Source of the DNA: an uncultured Lachnospiraceae bacterium | GTDB lineage: Bacteria; Bacillota; Clostridia; Lachnospirales; Lachnospiraceae | Reading direction: 5' to 3' | DNA: 64,000 nucleotides | Assembly: GCA_902789735.1 (NCBI GenBank) | Contig: CADAOZ010000014.1 | Location: 1-64,000, forward strand | Shown: one piece after another, positions 52,815-61,800 of the stretch | How positions within the stretch are numbered: the first letter of the stretch is position 1 | How the letters are laid out: the number at the start of each line of letters is the position of its first letter | Notes under the pieces: model-generated | The model's input: the letters and a program-made list of their open reading frames with translations, nothing else | Databases searched by the model: none | Told to the model about the DNA's origin: nothing | Program-made: the position numbers and the translations under genes

Positions 52815-53198
52815 ATGCTGATCCAGATTGATTTCAGCAGCGAAGAAGCGATCTATCAGCAGCTCTGCAATCAGATCATACTCGGGATCGCGACTTCCCA
52901 GTTCACGGAGGGCCAGGCCCTTCCTTCTGTCAGGCAGCTGGCGGATGATATCGGCATCAATATGCACACAGTCAATAAAGCTTACACGGTTCTGAAGCAG
53001 GAAGGCTTTGTCAAAGTAGACAGGCGCAGGGGCGCCGTCATTTCTGTGGACGTGGACAGGATCCGGGCACAGAAGAGCATTGACAAGGAACTCAGGATCC
53101 TGCTGGCGGAAGCAATCTGCAGGAACCTGACCAGGCAGGATATCCATGCCATGGTCGACAGAATCTATGATGATTATGGAGAAGTGAATGAAAGATAA
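52815..53198 (+). CDS. GntR-family (YtrA-type) transcriptional regulator
   Basis: 127 residues: the winged-helix domain at the N-terminus (IYQQLCNQIILGIATSQFTEGQALPSVRQLADDIGINMHTVNKAYTVLKQEGFV, shown only in part by position) and a short ~50-residue C-terminal helix pair, the size of the YtrA subgroup that lacks a large effector domain. The start at 52815 follows GTGAGGTGAT. It overlaps clpC by 11 nt. In B. subtilis the place before clpC-radA is held by ctsR-mcsA-mcsB, none of which is seen here, so this protein probably controls clpC-radA through the palindrome at its promoter. Confidence 0.88.
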   Translation: MLIQIDFSSEEAIYQQLCNQIILGIATSQFTEGQALPSVRQLADDIGINMHTVNKAYTVLKQEGFVKVDRRRGAVISVDVDRIRAQKSIDKELRILLAEAICRNLTRQDIHAMVDRIYDDYGEVNER

Positions 53199-55689
53199 CT
53201 ATACCAGGAGCGCGGCGGAGGCCATCCGGCTGGCCCACAGGGTCTCCGCTGCCGGCAAACAGAATTACACAGGGACCGAGCATCTGCTGCAGGGACTGGT
53301 GCTGGAGCAGGAGGGCGCTGCTTCCCGGGTCCTGCGGGAGAACGGGGTGACCCCGGACCGGCTGCGCCAGATGGTGGAACAGCTCAAGATCCAGTCCGGC
53401 AACCTGGCCCTGCAGGACCAGGACGGTTTCTCCCCCCGCTGCCAGAAGATCCTGCGGATGGCCAGGGGACAGGCGGACCGCTACCGGTCCGAAGCGGTAG
53501 GCACGGAGCATATCCTGATGGCCATGATCCTGGAGAAGGAAAATGTGGCGGTCAAGCTTATTGAAGCCCTGGGCGTCAATCCTGCCAAGATCTATTATGA
53601 AGTCCTGTCCGCCATCGGTGAGAATCCCGCCGATCACAAGGAGGACCTGCAGACCGGCGGCCCGGACCAGTCCGGGGAATCCATGCTGGCCCAGTACAGC
53701 CGGGACCTGACCGACCTGGCGGCCCGCGGAAAGCTGGATCCGGTCATCGGCCGGGAAGATGAGATTTACCGTATGATCCAGATCCTCAGCAGGCGGACCA
53801 AGAACAATCCCTGCCTGGTGGGTGAGCCCGGCGTGGGCAAATCAGCCATCGTGGAAGGCCTGGCCCGGCGGATCGTGGAAGGAAGCGTTCCGGAAACGGT
53901 CCGGGGCAAACGGCTGCTGACATTGGATCTGTCCGGCATCGTGGCAGGCTCCAAATACAGGGGTGAGTTCGAGCAGAGGATCAAGTCCATTATCGCCGAG
54001 GTCATCGAGGACGGGAATGTCATCCTCTTCGTGGATGAGATGCATACCCTGATCGGGGCAGGCGGCGCGGAGGGGGCCATTGACGCCTCCAACATCCTCA
54101 AGCCCTCCCTGGCCAGGGGCGAGCTGCAGATGATCGGCGCCACCACCCGGAATGAATACAGAAAATATGTGGAAAAAGACGCGGCGCTGGAAAGACGTTT
54201 CCAGCCTGTCGCCGTTGAAGAGCCCGACGCGGAGGAAGCCATGGAAATCCTGCGGGGGATCGCCCACTGCTATGAGGACTACCATAAGGTTTCCATCACA
54301 GAGGAGGCCATCCAGTCCGCAGTCAGCCTCTCCGAGCGTTATATCAATGACCGCAACCTGCCGGACAAGGCCATAGACGTGATCGATGAAGCCTGCGCCG
54401 CAGTGCGCCTGCGCGGTCTGGGGAGCGGGACAGATCCCCTGTCGGAGCTGGAAAAGGAGATCCGGGAGGCCGACGACAGGATTGCCGCCGCTTTTATGGC
54501 TGGCGACATGGATACAGCCCGTCAGGCCAGGGCGGAACAGGAAGCCCTGCGCAAAAAGCTGGAGTCCAGAAAGAGACGGGCCGGCAGGAAAGCCGCCGGA
54601 CCGCCCCGGGTGACCGCTGAGGATGTGGCAGGCGTTATTTCAGTCTGGTCCAAAGTCCCTGTCAGCAGGCTGACCCGGAAAGAGAGCGACCGCCTGATGC
54701 AGCTGGAGTCCGAGCTCCATAAGCGGGTCATCGGCCAGAAGGACGCGGTCCGGGCCGTGGCAAGAGCCATCCGCAGGGGCCGGGCCGGCCTGCAGGACCC
54801 CCGGAGGCCCATCGGTTCCTTCCTTTTCCTGGGACCCACCGGCGTCGGCAAGACGGAACTGGCCAAGGCCCTGGCCCAGGTCATGTTCGGGTCCGACCAG
54901 GATATGATCCGCGTGGATATGTCTGAATATATGGAGCAGTACGCGGTGTCCAAGATCATCGGCTCCGCGCCCGGTTATGTGGGCTATGAAGAGGGCGGCC
55001 AGCTGTCCGAAAAGGTCAGGAAGCACCCCTATTCCGTCGTCCTTTTTGACGAGATCGAGAAGGCCCACCACGATGTCTTCAACGTGCTCCTGCAGATCCT
55101 GGACGAAGGCCATATCACGGATTCCCAGGGTCACAAGGTGAACTTTAAGAATACCATTATCATCATGACCTCCAACGTGGGCGCCCAGAAGATCATCGAG
55201 CCCAAGACCCTGGGCTTTGGCGCCAGAGCCAGCCGGGAGACCAGCTATGAGAAGATGAAGACAGGCGTCATGGAGGAGGTCGGCAAGATCTTCCGTCCTG
55301 AATTCGTCAACCGGATCGATGAGATCCAGGTCTTCCATGCTCTGACCCCCGAGGAGATGCAGCAGATCACGGCCCTGCTGGCCTCTGACCTGCAGAAGCG
55401 GGCTGCCCGCAATATGGGCATTACCCTGCGGATCACTCCTTCCCTGCGCCGTCATATCGCGGAGCACTACGCCAATGAAAAGATGGGCGCCCGGCCCCTG
55501 AAGCGGGCCGTACAGACCGTGATCGAAGACCCTATGGCGGAGAAACTCCTGTCCGGCGAGATCATGGCGGGCGATACGGTCTCGGCAGGCATGCGGGGCG
55601 GCGAAGTGGTCTTTACCGTGAAGGACAGAAAGACCGTCCCGGCGACGGCGGAAGCGGCCGGGGAGGAGGCGCCCGATGGCCTCGAGTAA
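53188..55689 (+). CDS. clpC: ClpC-type AAA+ ATPase
   Basis: 833 residues, the unfoldase that feeds ClpP and acts as a chaperone. Order: two Clp-N repeats (~1-145), AAA-1 with Walker A GEPGVGKSA near residue 212, a short middle domain with a UVR-like helix (~415-460), AAA-2 with Walker A GPTGVGKTE near residue 549, and the D2 small domain. Sensor/arginine-finger motifs (GATTRNEYRKY, RPEFVNRIDE) are intact. It overlaps gntR upstream and radA downstream by 14 nt. Compared with classical ClpC it lacks a nearby McsB arginine kinase. Confidence 0.93.
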   Translation: MKDNYTRSAAEAIRLAHRVSAAGKQNYTGTEHLLQGLVLEQEGAASRVLRENGVTPDRLRQMVEQLKIQSGNLALQDQDGFSPRCQKILRMARGQADRYRSEAVGTEHILMAMILEKENVAVKLIEALGVNPAKIYYEVLSAIGENPADHKEDLQTGGPDQSGESMLAQYSRDLTDLAARGKLDPVIGREDEIYRMIQILSRRTKNNPCLVGEPGVGKSAIVEGLARRIVEGSVPETVRGKRLLTLDLSGIVAGSKYRGEFEQRIKSIIAEVIEDGNVILFVDEMHTLIGAGGAEGAIDASNILKPSLARGELQMIGATTRNEYRKYVEKDAALERRFQPVAVEEPDAEEAMEILRGIAHCYEDYHKVSITEEAIQSAVSLSERYINDRNLPDKAIDVIDEACAAVRLRGLGSGTDPLSELEKEIREADDRIAAAFMAGDMDTARQARAEQEALRKKLESRKRRAGRKAAGPPRVTAEDVAGVISVWSKVPVSRLTRKESDRLMQLESELHKRVIGQKDAVRAVARAIRRGRAGLQDPRRPIGSFLFLGPTGVGKTELAKALAQVMFGSDQDMIRVDMSEYMEQYAVSKIIGSAPGYVGYEEGGQLSEKVRKHPYSVVLFDEIEKAHHDVFNVLLQILDEGHITDSQGHKVNFKNTIIIMTSNVGAQKIIEPKTLGFGARASRETSYEKMKTGVMEEVGKIFRPEFVNRIDEIQVFHALTPEEMQQITALLASDLQKRAARNMGITLRITPSLRRHIAEHYANEKMGARPLKRAVQTVIEDPMAEKLLSGEIMAGDTVSAGMRGGEVVFTVKDRKTVPATAEAAGEEAPDGLE

Positions 55690-57049
55690 GAAAAAGACCG
55701 CCTTCTTCTGTCAGGAATGCGGTTATGAATCCGCCAAATGGACCGGCCAGTGTCCGGTCTGCCGGGCCTGGAATACCATGGTAGAGGAGCCGGTCAAAAT
55801 GACCGGGACCGGCGGCATGGCAGGGCGGACGGCCAGGATCGGTCAGGACCGGATGCCGGTCAGTCTCTCCGCCGTAAAGGAAGGCGGGGAAGTCCGCTTT
55901 CCCACCGGTTTCGGGGAACTGGACCGGGTCCTGGGCGGGGGGATCGTCAAAGGATCTCTGATCCTGGTCGGCGGCGACCCCGGCATCGGCAAATCCACCC
56001 TGCTGCTGCAGGCGACGGCCAATATAGCGGCCGCCGGACACAGGGTCCTCTATATTTCCGGCGAGGAATCCCTGCATCAGATCAAACTGCGGGCCGACCG
56101 GGTCGGTTCCTTCGGGGATAATGCCCGTTTCCTGTGCGAGACCGAACTGGATACCATCACACAGATCCTGCCCCGGGAAAAGCCGGACCTGGTGATCATT
56201 GACTCCATCCAGACCATGTATAATTCCGGCGTCCAGTCGGCGCCGGGCAGTGTTTCCCAGGTCCGGGAGACCACGGCTGTTCTGCTGCGTCTGGCCAAGG
56301 AGACCGGGATCACCTTCTTTATTGTCGGCCACGTGACCAAGGAGGGGACCGTGGCGGGACCCAGGGTCCTGGAGCATATGGTGGATACGGTCCTCTATTT
56401 CGAGGGCGACCGCTATGCCTCCTACCGGGTCCTGCGGGGCGTCAAGAACCGCTTCGGTTCCACCAATGAGATCGGCATTTTCGAAATGGGAAGCGCGGGC
56501 CTGCAGGAAGTCCTGAATCCTTCGGAATATATGCTGAGCGGACGGCCCGTGGGGGCCAGCGGCAGCATCGTGACCTGCTCCATGGAAGGGACCAGACCCC
56601 TGCTGACCGAAGTACAGGCCCTGGTCTTTCAGACCAACTATGGCTATCCCAAGCGTCAGGCCACCGGTACCGATTACAACCGGGTCAATCTGCTGATGGC
56701 GGTCCTGGAAAAGCGTCTGGGCATCCCCATGTCCGACTATGACGCTTATATCAATCTGGCCGGCGGCGTCCGTCAGACGGAGCCGGCACTGGACCTGGGG
56801 ATTGTCATGGCCATCCTGTCCAGTTTCCGCAACACCCCCCTGCCCGATGATATGGTCGCCTTCGGCGAAGTGGGCCTGTCCGGGGAGGTACGGTCCGTGA
56901 CCATGGCGGAAGCCAGGGTGCAGGAGGCCCGCAAGCTGGGCTTTACGACCTGCCTGCTGCCGGCCGGCAGCCTGGCCAGGCTGAAAGCGCCGGAGAGCAT
57001 GCGGCTGATCGGAATCTCCGGTCTGCAGCAGGTCCTGGACTATATTTAG
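55676..57049 (+). CDS. radA: DNA repair protein RadA (Sms)
   Basis: 457 residues: N-terminal C4 zinc finger (CQECGYESAKWTGQCPVC), RecA-like ATPase with Walker A GGDPGIGKSTLLLQ, the RadA-specific KNRFGSTNEIG motif and a C-terminal Lon-protease-like domain. It promotes branch migration in recombinational repair. The clpC-radA order is widely conserved in Bacillota. It starts inside clpC (14-nt overlap). Confidence 0.96.
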   Translation: MASSKKKTAFFCQECGYESAKWTGQCPVCRAWNTMVEEPVKMTGTGGMAGRTARIGQDRMPVSLSAVKEGGEVRFPTGFGELDRVLGGGIVKGSLILVGGDPGIGKSTLLLQATANIAAAGHRVLYISGEESLHQIKLRADRVGSFGDNARFLCETELDTITQILPREKPDLVIIDSIQTMYNSGVQSAPGSVSQVRETTAVLLRLAKETGITFFIVGHVTKEGTVAGPRVLEHMVDTVLYFEGDRYASYRVLRGVKNRFGSTNEIGIFEMGSAGLQEVLNPSEYMLSGRPVGASGSIVTCSMEGTRPLLTEVQALVFQTNYGYPKRQATGTDYNRVNLLMAVLEKRLGIPMSDYDAYINLAGGVRQTEPALDLGIVMAILSSFRNTPLPDDMVAFGEVGLSGEVRSVTMAEARVQEARKLGFTTCLLPAGSLARLKAPESMRLIGISGLQQVLDYI

Positions 57050-57096
57050 GGAGCGGACGCGGTTAACAGTTCATGAATGAGTATTGACAGCGGATA

Positions 57097-57105
57097 TGCT
57101 ATAAT
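57097..57105 (+). promoter_or_regulatory. Extended -10 promoter before the PH-domain protein gene
   Basis: TGCTATAAT, ~70 nt before the coding start. A TTGACA 10 nt upstream of TATAAT is too close to act as its -35 box. Confidence 0.5.
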
Positions 57106-57177
57106 AAGGAGCATAAAACGAAGTCTTCTGTAAAGAGGATTCCAAAGCGTGTGTTCCGCGCGGGAAATGAGGTAGTA

Positions 57178-57609
57178 ATGAGCAAAGAGAAAGTGGACAG
57201 AAGCAAAAGTGAAATCGGGGATTCCAAAGGCAATCTGGCCTATAAGGAAAGGAAGAGATGGACATTGTTCGGCCTGCCCTTTACCTTTACGGAGTTCTAT
57301 ATCTATGATAATGATATCCAGATCCGGGCGGGTCTGATCAATTCCAATGAGGATGACTGCTATATGTACAGGATCACGGACGTCAAGCTGAAACAGTCCC
57401 TGTTCCAGAAGATGTTCGGCCTGGGTACTGTAGAATGCTATACCTCGGATGTCACGGACAAGAAGATCGTTCTCAAGAACATCCGCAACGCCCGGGAGAT
57501 CAAGGATTTCATCTACAGTGCCTCCGAAGAGAGCAAGAGACGCCGCCGGACAGTCAACATGCAGAACATCGGCGCTTACGAGGACTATGATTACGATCAG
57601 GATATGTAA
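57178..57609 (+). CDS. PH-domain-like protein of unknown function
   Basis: 143 residues from the start at 57178 (GAGGTAGTA upstream). The central region (FTFTEFYIYDNDIQIRAGLINSNEDDCYMYRITDVKLKQSLFQKMFG, positions ~30-75) resembles bacterial PH (bPH2, YdbS-like) domains, ending with DVTDKKIVLKNIRNAREIKDFIY. The C-terminal ~25 residues are basic then acidic (KRRRRTV...EDYDYDQD). No membrane segment is present. Function unknown. Confidence 0.72.
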   Translation: MSKEKVDRSKSEIGDSKGNLAYKERKRWTLFGLPFTFTEFYIYDNDIQIRAGLINSNEDDCYMYRITDVKLKQSLFQKMFGLGTVECYTSDVTDKKIVLKNIRNAREIKDFIYSASEESKRRRRTVNMQNIGAYEDYDYDQDM

Positions 57610-57713
57610 GCCGCATGGCTGCAGATCCTGACGGACAGCCTGTCATCCCCGTTCCCATGCGGACCGGGGATGGCGCCTGGGTATTCAGACCTGAAATTTT
57701 TATCAAAAACAGG

Positions 57714-57742
57714 TTGAATCTCGTAAATTCCTATGCTATACT
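57714..57742 (+). promoter_or_regulatory. Promoter of tRNA-Trp
   Basis: TTGAAT (57714-57719), 17 nt, TATACT (57737-57742), 28 nt before the mature tRNA. Confidence 0.75.
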
Positions 57743-57769
57743 TTCGTAGTCGGCAAAAAAAGCCGCCAT

Positions 57770-57840
57770 AGGGGAATCATACAATGGCAGTATTCCGGTC
57801 TCCAAAACCGTCCATGGGGGTTCGAATCCCTCTTCCCCTG
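57770..57840 (+). tRNA. tRNA-Trp (anticodon CCA)
   Basis: The 71-nt cloverleaf folds fully: acceptor AGGGGAA/TTCCCCT with discriminator G, D-stem ATAC/GTAT, anticodon stem with loop CTCCAAA giving anticodon CCA, variable loop CCAT, and T-arm GGGGG-TTCGAAT-CCCTC. The outermost anticodon-stem pair is a C-T mismatch. CCA is not encoded after the discriminator. It is a single tRNA gene with its own promoter and terminator. Confidence 0.95.
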
Positions 57841-57845
57841 CTGCA

Positions 57846-57892
57846 GATCCTTTCAGATGCTCCGTACGGAGCGCCTGAGAGGATTTTTTTTT
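57846..57892 (+). terminator. Terminator of tRNA-Trp
   Basis: ATCCTTTCAG...CTGAGAGGAT with inner GCTCCGTACGGAGC, followed by nine T. Confidence 0.9.
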
Positions 57893-58066
57893 GTTTCTCT
57901 GTGCATTCTGCGCATTTTTCAGGGAGGCCCTGTCCGAAATGTAGTGTTGAAAGTCTGCTGTACTTTTCACCTGCTTGTGATATAATTAGCGCGACAGCCG
58001 CGCGCCGTCCGCAGGCCGGCCCGTGGCCGCAGCTTATCCATACGCGATTGAACAGGACAGGTCAAT

Positions 58067-58645
58067 TTGAGCGACAAAGCGGAACGTAAGAAAAAACTGA
58101 TCAGAGATACAGCCCGGGAAGTCTTTATCCGGAAAGGCTTCAAGGATGTCACGATGAAGGACATCGCCCAGACTGCGGGGATCAGCAGGGGCGGCCTTTA
58201 TCTGTATTATTCCAGTACAGAGGAGCTTTTGCTGGACGTGCTCCGGATCGAATCGGCAGAGTCGGACGATACCTTTGAGACAGCCATCTCCCGGCGGGCG
58301 GCAGCGGCGGACATCCTGCTGCTGTTCCTGAATGAACAGAAAAAGGAGCTTCTCAACCAGCAGGACGCTCTTTCTGTGGCGACCTATGAGTACGCCTTTT
58401 CCACCGGCCCCGGGGAAAGCGGTTTTTTGCGCAAACGTTTCCAGTCGGCGGTCCGCATCATCGAGCATCTGATCCGGGCCGGGATCCAGAATGATGAATT
58501 CTACAGTTCGGATCCCCACGCCGCCGCGACCAACATCATGTTCGTGATAGAGGGTCTTAAGATCTCCGCCCAGACCATCGGGATAACGGAGAAGGAGGTC
58601 GACCGTGAGATCCGCTACCTCATGGACGGACTTGCCCGGTTTTAA
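58067..58645 (+). CDS. TetR-family transcriptional regulator
   Basis: 192 residues from a TTG at 58067 with AGGACAGG upstream. The N-terminal helix-turn-helix (IRDTAREVFIRKGFKDVTMKDIAQTAGISRGGLYLYYSSTEEL region, residues ~10-55) is typical; the C-terminal ligand domain is all-helical with no recognisable ligand. It is followed by a terminator and then purL on the same strand, and no efflux gene is adjacent, so its target is unknown. Confidence 0.87.
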   Translation: MSDKAERKKKLIRDTAREVFIRKGFKDVTMKDIAQTAGISRGGLYLYYSSTEELLLDVLRIESAESDDTFETAISRRAAAADILLLFLNEQKKELLNQQDALSVATYEYAFSTGPGESGFLRKRFQSAVRIIEHLIRAGIQNDEFYSSDPHAAATNIMFVIEGLKISAQTIGITEKEVDREIRYLMDGLARF

Positions 58646-58652
58646 TGAATGA

Positions 58653-58692
58653 AAAGTGCTTTTGACAGTGACCCTGCCCGAAGCACTTTCTT
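58653..58692 (+). terminator. Terminator of the TetR gene
   Basis: AAAGTGCTT pairs with AAGCACTTT across a 19-nt loop and is followed by CTTG, a short U-run. Confidence 0.6.
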
Positions 58693-58693
58693 G

Positions 58694-58821
58694 TGTACCC
58701 AAACGGTCTGTATCCGCCGTCCGGGTACCCGCCACAGGTAATACAGTCAACTGCCGTCGGCCAGCCCGGCGTACGTTCACAGACAGATATGTATATAAGA
58801 ACAGGAGGAACCATTTAGGAA
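58694..58821 (+). promoter_or_regulatory. Structured purL leader
   Basis: A nested stem GTACCC-AA-ACGG...CCGT-CC-GGGTAC (58696-58728) can form, and CTGTAT (58710-58715) has an alternative partner ATACAG (58741-58746). The two folds exclude each other. It does not match the PRPP, purine or ZTP riboswitch sequences I know. A TATATAAG stretch near 58792 could be a -10 element, in which case most of this is not transcribed. Confidence 0.35.
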
Positions 58822-61800
58822 ATGAGCGGTGTAAGACGTATTTACGTTGAAAAGAAACAGCCCTATGCCGTAGAGGCGCAGCACCTGAAGGAAGAGATCA
58901 CAGGCTTTCTGGGCGTTGACGGGATCGAGGATGTCAGAGTCCTGATCCGCTACGACGTCGAGAATATTTCAGATCAGGTATTTGAAACAGCCTGCAGGAC
59001 CGTATTTTCCGAGCCGCCCGTCGATATCCTTTACAGGGAGACCATTGAAATCCCGGAAGGCGCCAGGGTCTTCAGCGTGGAGCCCCTGCCCGGCCAGTTC
59101 GACCAGCGGGCCGATTCCGCCGTCCAGTGCGTCCAGTTCCTGAATGAGAACGAGAAACCTGTGGTCCGTACAGCCAGGACCTATATCCTGACCGGCAGGA
59201 TCAGTGACGACGAATTTGACAGGATCAAAGGCAACTGCATCAACCCCGTGGATTCCAGGGAGACAGGGCTGGAGAAGCCTGAGACCCTGACAGATGTTTA
59301 TCCGGAAGCGCCGGATGTACCGGTGCTGAAGGGCTTTGCTGATATGGAGGAAGCACCCCTGCGGGAACTCTACGCGTCCCTGAGCCTGGCCATGACATTC
59401 CAGGACTTCCGCTTTATCCAGGATTATTTCGCCGGAGAAGAGCACAGGGATCCGACCATGACCGAAATCCGTGTCCTGGACACCTACTGGTCCGATCACT
59501 GCCGCCATACTACTTTCTCTACGGAATTGAAGAATATCACCTTTGAGGACGGATATTATAATACGCCCATCGAGACGACCTTCCGCAGCTACCAGGATAC
59601 CAGAGAGGATCTGTATCAGGGCCGCGAAGACAAGTTCATCTGCCTGATGGATCTGGCCCTGATGGGCATGAAGAAGCTGAAAACGGACGGGATTCTGACC
59701 GATATGGAAGTCTCTGATGAGAACAACGCCTGCTCGGTCGTCGTGCCCATCGAAGTGGACTACGGCAACGGTCCCGAGACGGAAGAGTGGCTGGTATTTT
59801 TCAAAAACGAGACCCACAACCATCCCACCGAGATCGAGCCTTTCGGCGGCGCGGCCACATGCCTGGGCGGCGCCATCCGGGATCCCCTTTCCGGCAGAGG
59901 CTATGTATACCAGGCCATGCGCGTGACCGGCGCGGCCGACCCCACCATTCCGGTGGCGGATACCCTGAAGGGAAAACTCCCGCAGAAAAAGCTGGTCAAC
60001 GACGCGGCCCAGGGCTATTCCTCCTACGGCAACCAGATCGGCCTGGCTACCGGCGAGGTCAAGGAGATCTATCATCCCGGCTATGTGGCCAAGCGGATGG
60101 AGATCGGCGCTGTCATGGGCGCGGCGGCCAGAAAGAATGTGGTCCGTGAGAACCCTGAACCCGGCGATATCATTATCCTGCTGGGCGGCCGTACCGGCCG
60201 TGACGGCATGGGCGGGGCCACCGGTTCTTCCAAGGCCCATACGGAGCAGTCCCTGACCACCTGCGGGGCCGAGGTCCAGAAGGGCAACGCCCCTACGGAA
60301 CGAAAGCTGCAGAGGCTCTTCCGCAGGGCGGAGGTCAGCAGACTGATCAAAAAGTGCAATGACTTCGGCGCGGGCGGCGTTTCTGTCGCCATCGGCGAAC
60401 TGGCGGACGGCCTGGACATTGATCTGGATCTGGTACCCAAGAAGTATGAAGGCCTGGACGGCACCGAGCTGGCCATCGCCGAATCCCAGGAGAGAATGGC
60501 GGTCGTTGTGGCCCCCAAAGACCTGGATGAATTCATGGGCTACGCGGCCGAAGAGAACCTGGAGGCGGTCGTTGTGGCAGTGGTGACCGAAGAGCCCAGG
60601 CTGGTCATGAACTGGAGAGGCACCCCCATTGTGGATATTTCCAGAGCCTTCCTCAATACCAACGGCGCCCATCAGGAAACAGATGTGACTGTCCTGATGC
60701 CCGATGAAAAGGACAACTATTTTAAGAAGCTCGCTTCCAGAGGCGTCTCGGAGGTCCTGGATCAGGATCCGGAAGGCGGCAGCCAGGAGCACCTGTTCGC
60801 CGGAGCCCTTCTGGCCGGCCTGCAGGATCTCAATACCTGTTCCCAGAAAGGACTGGTCGAGCGTTTTGACGCCAGTATCGGCGCCGCTACCGTGACCATG
60901 CCCTATGGCGGTAAATATCAGCTGACAGAGACCCAGACCATGACCGCCAAACTTCCGGTCCTGGGCGGCAAGACCGACGCCGTCACCATGATGAGCTTCG
61001 GCTTTGATCCCTATCTGTCTTCCTGGAGCCCTTATCACGGCGCTGTCTACGCGGTCACCGATTCCATCGCCAAGATCGTGGCTGCCGGCGGTGACTATCG
61101 CAAGCTCCACTTTACCTATCAGGAATATTTCGGCAGGATGTCCCAGGAGCCGGCCCGCTGGAGCCAGCCTTTCTCGGCCCTGCTGGGCGCCTATGACGCC
61201 CAGATCGGCTACGGGATCGCCAGCATCGGCGGCAAGGACAGTATGTCCGGAACCTTCAATGACATCGATGTGCCCCCGACCCTGGTATCCTTCGCGGTCG
61301 ATGTGGCCGACGTCCATGATGTCGTGACGCCCGAACTGAAAAAGGCAGGCGATGTCCTGGTATACTTCAAGATCGAAAAAGACGAGTATGACATGCCTGT
61401 CTACGAGGAAGTCAAACGGCTCTACGGCCTGGTCACCGGCATGATGCGGGATGGAAAGATTACGGCAGCTTACGCGGTCGACGCCTACGGCATCGCGCCT
61501 GCTGTCGCCAGGATGGCTTTCGGCAACCGGCTGGGCGTGGCTTTCAGCACGGACAGAAAGGTCCGCCGCCTGTTCAGCAACGGCATCGGCAACCTCATTG
61601 TGGAAATGAATCCGGAGGCTGCGGACGGACTGGATGCCCTGGATGTCGAGTACAGGATCATCGGTGAGATCACAGAGGAGCCCGTATTCACCTACGGGGA
61701 CGCGGTCCTTTCCGTTGACGACGCGGTCCGGGCATGGAAAAAGCCCCTGGAGAAGGTATTCCCTTCCATCGCCGTAAAGGATAAGACCCCTGTGGAGACC

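Larger units (their letters stand above)
57610..58066. other. Intergenic region with tRNA-Trp and the TetR promoter
   Basis: Apart from the tRNA, its promoter and terminator, this stretch contains an extended -10 element TGATATAAT (57978-57986) before the TetR gene and GC-rich inverted sequence (GCGCGACAGCCGCGCGC) in its leader. No other gene is supported. Confidence 0.7.

Noticed and set aside
58694-58821. ZTP, PRPP or purine riboswitch before purL
   Set aside because: None of the conserved cores I know for these classes (for example the CCGCCUGGGCA end of ZTP RNAs) is present.
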